Assembly (NCBI GenBank): GCA_021234155.1
Contig: JAJEKV010000060.1
Span: forward strand, 3,704,451 to 3,768,450
From: Isoetes taiwanensis
Lineage: Eukaryota > Streptophyta > Lycopodiopsida > Isoetales > Isoetaceae
Direction: 5' to 3'
DNA: 64,000 nucleotides
This document shows, piece after piece, positions 58,918 through 64,000 of this stretch. The first letter of the stretch is position 1. The number at the start of each line of letters is the position of its first letter. The position numbers were made by a program, and so were the translations under genes. Below the pieces are notes generated by a model that was not told where the DNA came from, did not search any database, and saw only the letters and a list, made by a program, of their open reading frames with translations.

Positions 58918-59620
58918 AGCACAAGGAATTCCCATCGAAGGTGGGCAATTTCCTAGTACAAGATTTTAGTGGCTCTGCTAAAAAGTTCAACAAGAACTCA
59001 ATTTCACTTTCCAAATTTGAAGAGATGCAAACTTTTTGATGTCTTCACATTGTATACATCCCTCACATTCCAACACATATCTATCTATATAGACCACAAA
59101 TGTTGCTTACTATCCAAAAAAACACTCTTGTGTATACATCCCTCACATTCTAACAACATATCCATCTATGTAGACTACAAACGTTGCTCCAAAAGAACAT
59201 TCTTGTTGATTTTGAATACTGCTTAAGATTTTTACGAGCACAAGCAAATACTACTACTCCATATACAATGCTCTTTGCAATTCCATGATTCATCCTCCTT
59301 TCCATCATCTTCAGCAAATGTGACCAACCATGCCATTACACACTATTTTGACTTTGATTGGTTGAATCATACAACTGTGCTAGATTTAGTGAAATTCAAC
59401 GTCTTCTACAAGGGCTACCTCAACATCTTTGCTTATTCCAATAATTGTTATCGGCTAAGTCTTTTAGTGCATTCTTTGATGGGGTACACTTCTTCTTACT
59501 ACACATTCCACAATATACAAATTCAAAATACATTCATTTACCTTCTTCATATGTCCACAACCCTTCTTTTTCTCTCCCAGCCCCTGCCTGAAGCCTGCCT
59601 TACTGCTAGTTCCATCAGAT
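58918..59620. repeat. Duplicated block, copy 2
   Basis: Matches 55290-56035. Ends in a 47-base direct duplication (AGATTTTTAGATAACAAGCC with AGCCTGCCTTA, at about 59595 and 59642). Continues into the PPR 3' flank homology (to 60478). Confidence 0.8.
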
Positions 59621-60477
59621 TTTTAGATAACAAGCCTGGAGCCTGCCTTATTGCTAATTCCATCAGATTTTTAGATAACAAGCCTAGATAAGATTTTAGA
59701 TAACAAAATTTAACGGCGCAGATAGATGATTTGTCTTTTAGTAGCAAGTTGAAGTTAGCTTCTACAATTTTATTTCATGTGGTATATTATAAATTCTAAT
59801 AATTGGACTGCGCAATAAACTTCATCATGTAAGATGGGAGAAATGCATATAGGAATATCCTGAATATCATGCCTTATTATAAATCTTGTATATGATACGG
59901 CAAAAGTGTCGTTAGAGATGGGTTACACACATATGAATTTAGCACGATCTGCATTTCCCAAAATCCAATGTTGCCTAGTTTTTATTTAAGTTGTGCTCTG
60001 AGCAATTTGTGCCTCAATATTGCCAAGTGTTCAATTTAGTTGTGCTCTCAGCAATTTGTGACTTGGTTTTTTTGTTAAAATGCCACTAGTAACTTTCTGA
60101 GATGAGATGACCAGCAATATAGGTTTATGGTAGTGGCAAGGATCCAAACACTGTAATGTCTGACCTGTTAAAATTCACCTCCCATGTTCTGCATGTTGCA
60201 GGCTTTTACATTTTTCTACAACCTATTAGGTCCTAGTTTGCTTGCAAATCTGCGTCCTTTCTGAGTTCATGTTTAAACCTATATGATTGGAATGCTCCAA
60301 AGAGCATTGCACTGTGATTGAGGCTGAGGTTGTCAAGGGTATATCTCAGGCGTAAGTGTTCAAAAGTGTTGTATATGCAGTAGAGTTATATTGGATCCAA
60401 TTCTAAAATTTTCTCACTACCTTGTTTCTCATTGTTGTAACTTCTGCATGCATCATGGAGCATTATCTAGACAATGG

Positions 60478-61605
60478 TATTGTCCTGAAAAGGAATTACC
60501 TGGATAAAGTCTTCCACATAATCCAGATGTCCTGCATGTCCAAACATATCAATTAAGCATCCATAATGCTCTACTGCTGTCGCCACAGCATGATCTCTAC
60601 TCATTGAAACAACGTAGTTATGGCCAATGCATGCACAAAGAATCCCAATGCATGTTATCTTATCTGGCTTTACATCTTGCTGCATCAATTGAAAAAGATG
60701 TAAAGCCTGCTTGGCATTCCCATGCTGAGCATATGATGAGATCATGGAACTCCAGGAAAACAATCCGTGCTCCTCCATTTTATCAAACACCCTTCGGGCA
60801 TCATCTACACATCCAAACTTGCCATACATGTTTAGAAGCAGAAGTGCAACCACTCTTTTAAGAATGAAAGCATAACTAAGTTTACCCCCTTCTAATGGTG
60901 GAACTCTGTATATCTCAAGCGAGATGTGGTTAATGTGGCCGGCCACATTAACCACTGGTTAATGTGGCCAAAAAGTGGTTAATGTGGCCAAAAAAGTGGT
61001 TAATGTGGCCAAAAAGTGGTTAATGTGGCCAAAAAACCAGGCTTCAAACTGCGCGGCGGGGGCAAAAATTTCAATCGGCTGGTTCTTTCTACTCCATGGG
61101 CAGTTTGATTCGATCTAAAAACCATGCCAATCACTTTGTCTGCTCCTTTTATGCTAGATTGCTGAAGAGAGGAAGAGATTTGATGCAGAATGGAGCCAGA
61201 TCGACCAAAAAACGCCAAAAACAGTTAGTTTTTAGGCTACAAACCGCGCTGTTCTTCGTGGCTGATACAGGTGGCCACATTAACCACATCTCGCTTGAGA
61301 TATACGGCGTTCCCTTCTAATGCTAGTATATCTAAAACTGTGATGAATGTAATCTGGTTTGGCTTCACTCCTGTGGCTTGCATTTCTTTGAAGCAGCGGA
61401 TACTTTGCTTCTTACACCCATAGTTTGCTCATTGCAGTCCAAGGCACCACATCCTTCTCTTTCATCTGATCAAAGACTTTTTGAGCTTCCACCAAACTAC
61501 CATAGTTGTCATACAACTTACGAAGGGCATTTCCAATATTTACATGAGGCTTCAATCCACTATTTATAAAATGCGCATGCATACGCTTACCCTCTGAGAA
61601 AGCCT
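60478..61605 (-). pseudogene. PPR pseudogene 2, split by a Mutator-like element
   Basis: Right to left: 61605-61323 matches gene positions ~1500-1790, then the insertion, then 60888-60846 matches ~1798-1840, then a deletion jumps to ~2758 and the match continues to the E motif and 3' flank. Frames such as FDKMEEHGLFSWSSM and HYGCLIDMFGHAGHLDY are readable. The post-IYA sequence at about 60240-60350 is the same as in the intact gene. Deletion and frameshifts exclude function. Confidence 0.92.
60898..61313. mobile_element. Non-autonomous Mutator-like element, 416 bases
   Basis: Terminal inverted repeats of ~41 bases (60900-60940 and 61273-61313; core CTCAAGCGAGATGTGG) differ at two positions. 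Flanked by perfect 9-base CTTCTAATG at 60889-60897 and 61314-61322; the intact PPR gene has this site once (complement at about 1791-1799). 9-base TSD and long TIR fit a MULE. Next to the left TIR the sequence GTGGTTAATGTGGCC is followed by its own inverse, then by four tandem GTGGTTAATGTGGCCAAAAA units. No transposase. Confidence 0.9.
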
Positions 61606-61929
61606 CTGTGCATCAAAGTAAGCATAATTGTGTCTCCCGTACTCTTGTTCAAGACTGGAAACAAGAAGCACAGAAATGGTACTCAGCTAGGAAGAGTCCA
61701 TTTTCAGATTCAGATGAAAATAGTCAGGATAGGCAAGAGAATGTATAACAAAAGATAGTAAGTGGAATGGATTTATTGACAGGATAACAAGATCAAATTC
61801 TGGATTGCTCATCACCACATATGAACCATTACATGCATACCAGGCAAGAAGCTTCTTGACATCCACTGGGGTTATGTTGTTGTTCTTGATACATAGAATA
61901 AGAAATCCAGACACTGAGACCACTGTTCT

Positions 61930-62270
61930 ATGCGAGCAGTTACAAACTGTTCTTCAACCAGCATGGTGTTCCAGGGGTGCAGCGTTTCTGCAGACGGGGA
62001 GTTTTTGGAAGGGTACGAAGCAGATCCTTGGGCAGGCCATGGAAACCCTTTGCTAGGGTTGTGTTTGCTGAAACTCATATGGCCCAAATTGTGGAAGGAT
62101 GGTCAAGTTGGGATGCCTCTGAGAACGATACTAATGTGTTATTTGCAGAGTATAATAGCTATGGCCCTGGAGCTGCCCAAATTAATGATCGGATTTCTTG
62201 GTCTGTTCAGCTCAATTATACCCAGATTGCTGCTTTCTCTATTCCCGATTTCATTGATGGATGTTAGTGC
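61930..62270 (+). pseudogene. Pectinesterase C-terminal fragment
   Basis: Two frames: MVFQGCSVSADGEFLEGYEA (to about 62020) then, after a frameshift, SLGRPWKPFARVVFAETHM, GWSSWDASENDTNVLFAEYN, SYGPGAA and AAFSIPDFIDG. L-G-R-P-W-K with the invariant R, and E-Y-N-x-x-G-P-G-A, are pectin methylesterase signatures (cell-wall pectin demethylation, secreted). Signal peptide and catalytic QDTL/DFIFG blocks are not found upstream, so this is a relic or a last exon with damage. Confidence 0.8.
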
Positions 62271-63089
62271 CCCATGGTGGTTTGCTCTTTTAGAAGACTC
62301 CGGTGATGAAATGAACCAATATATCTCCTTATAACTCAGTTTGGATGTTCACAATCGGTTGTTACATAAGGACTGGAAAATCAATGCCTGTTACTTCTTA
62401 GATTCTATAAGACCTGCATATTCCCAAGCATGTGCGATTCTTGGCCCTTTGGTATTTGTAGTTGTTTACATGAATCAAAATTTCGTTGGATTCTGTTTTT
62501 ATGTTCTCTAGGTTTTTGCTCAGAAAGTTACGGCAGCTCTATGTGTGGACATGCTATGCTCCGCCACGAATTTTTCATATTAGAACTGCAATGGCAGCGA
62601 GGTAATTTTCCTTCGGTACTACTTATACTGATCTGGTTCTTCAAGTCAAGGTAATGACTTGCTTGCTACATATTAATCTATTTCATCTTAAAGTGTCTCA
62701 GTGTCTCGGTTATGGGCTCCCAAATAGTCCTTTTCTTAAAATCGCCCACTTTGGTCCTGAAACTTTTGTGCAAGAATGTGTTTTGGGCCTTAATGGCAGA
62801 GGAACTCCTGGCATCCTTCATGTCAATAAGCTATTTCCCTTTCCGCTCCTTTTGCAATTTCGGCTGTAGTGGTGGACTTCCTTTATGGCTAATAGGTAAC
62901 ACGACTGGAATGATTTATCCTTCTACTCAAACAATGCTAGAGACTGCAATGATTTGTCAAGCAATGCCCGGTGGCTGCAATAGCATTTGTCAGTTGTAGA
63001 GCCAAAGAATAAACATTCAGAGGGCTTTTCAACATGCAATAGCCTTTCACACGTACCCCTACAAGCTACATTTGTGCTGAGTTCATGGA
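62271..63089. other. Spacer without recognised genes
   Basis: Open frames at 62430-62654 and 62654-62999 have no recognisable motif. Nothing further seen. Confidence 0.4.
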
Positions 63090-63705
63090 TGTCATTTGAG
63101 CATCATGAAAACTAGATGCTCTGGGAAGGATTCCTCCTTTACCCGCCCCATTGGACCGGGGAGATGTAACCCGGAGTAGTCTCATAGGGTGATTCCATGA
63201 GATTGCGTCTCCGGAGGGCTACCACCACGCCATAGCATGATTCAGCCTATCTGCAAAGTGTGCACAGGAGGGGCGGATGGAGTGGACTACCCTATGCCAG
63301 CCAATGACGTTGCCACTATTCTGTCTGTTGGTATCCGGAGGCCCTGCCTGTCAGTTGACACCATTGAGTCTGAGCCGGGGATTAGACCCTTCATTTCTGA
63401 TGCACTTATTATGTTTCCTACTATTATGATGTGTTGTGCTATTGATGATGGGGCACCCTTAAAGGTGGCATATTATTTTATATATTATGTGCTAGGTGCT
63501 AACTTTTATGTACCCTTCCGCTGTATAGGATTCTCGTAGAAGGCATGGGACGAATGACACCTCCGTGTTCTTCACTTAGACACTTGGCCATCACAGGTGG
63601 TCCGAGGCAGACGGAGGACCCTTCTGTGGTGATGTAGTTGCCATGGGAGGGGAATTTTCTGTATTTATATGATGGGAGCATCATATAGATTTGGGGAGCA
63701 TCACA
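63090..63705 (+). repeat. Diverged chromovirus-type LTR, 3' part
   Basis: Matches the second half of the chromovirus LTR: GGGGAGATGTAACCCGGAGT, GATTGCGT-TCCGGA, ATCTGCAAAGTGTGCACAGG, AGGGGCGGATGGAGTGG, TTCCGCTGT and the end GGGAGCATCACA at 63705. Same orientation as the full element. Older relative, truncated on the left. Confidence 0.75.
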
Positions 63706-64000
63706 CCCTAGCTTTTCGAGGTTTTGTGGCATGGCATGTTTGAGCAACCCCTCGTTTTTCGAGGTTATTGTTTTCTTATCATTGTGTTCTAGTATTGGTG
63801 ATGTGCAGGTTGAGTAGGATGCGTGACTCGGGTTTCTCCTTCCATCGTGGGTATTTTTGTTTGACCGTTTTTTGCACCCTTATGTTTTGTCAAGGCCCCT
63901 TGCCGAAGGCTTATCGCTAGGATTACGAAAATCTAACAGGCAAGGTTTTTTAATCCCGACAATAAGCTCTCAGTAGGTACACAAGCCGATCTCTATAGAA
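63706..64000 (+). repeat. Dispersed repeat, copy 2 (unsplit)
   Basis: Continuous from CCTAGCTTTTCGAGG to CTATAGAA and homologous to 51843-52131 plus the first bases after 54910. Starts directly after the LTR relic and runs off the window. Confidence 0.8.

Noticed and set aside
60957-61036. CRISPR-like array
   Set aside because: Units are directly adjacent with A-runs instead of unique spacers and lie inside a Mutator-like element in a plant genome.

Overview
This is a repeat-dense nuclear segment of a land plant. The signs are a long PLS-class pentatricopeptide (PPR) gene, relics of DYW-class PPR and pectinesterase genes, a Ty1/copia element, a chromodomain Ty3/gypsy element (chromovirus), two LINEs, solo LTRs and several foldback or TIR elements. 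Low gene density, PPR style and AT-rich spacers make me lean to a non-seed vascular plant, probably a fern; this is inference. Apart from the PPR gene at 491-3364, almost every coding stretch is transposon-derived or broken.

Layout: 491-3364 PPR gene (+), whose 3' flank recurs inverted near 60 kb. 4061-6547 decayed LINE (-). 6986-12491 nearly complete copia element (-) with both LTRs, PBS and PPT. 13318-24312 a 3.2-kb unit present twice (a LINE ORF1/DUF4283-like ORF followed by a DUF7869-like ORF); each copy was later split by a different solo LTR with its own target-site duplication (TSD). 24931-26066 a MITE-like element, CATC-rich repeats and a SINE-like element. 26067-31298 an L1-type LINE (+) missing most of its endonuclease. 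34190-34625 foldback element. 34838-50960 a 16-kb chromovirus with perfect TSD. 51843-54910 a dispersed repeat split by a 2.8-kb TIR element; the window end holds the unsplit version of the site. 55290-61605 two duplicated blocks, each ending in a PPR pseudogene, one carrying a clean Mutator-like insertion. 61930-62270 pectinesterase relic. 63090-64000 diverged LTR relic and dispersed repeat.

The standout is inside the chromovirus. Between the 5' LTR and gag it carries a reading frame (start MART at 37051, end 38145) whose C-terminus is an unmistakable histone H3 fold behind a long acidic/proline-rich tail. A second unassigned coding block (38863-40342) follows, with a TATA box of its own. 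The same element encodes an integrase with a C-terminal chromodomain. An LTR retrotransposon carrying both an H3-like protein and a chromodomain is not something I know from the literature, and it is the best candidate here for an undescribed system. The copy is damaged by frameshifts, stops and a 3.1-kb insertion, although its LTRs are still very similar.
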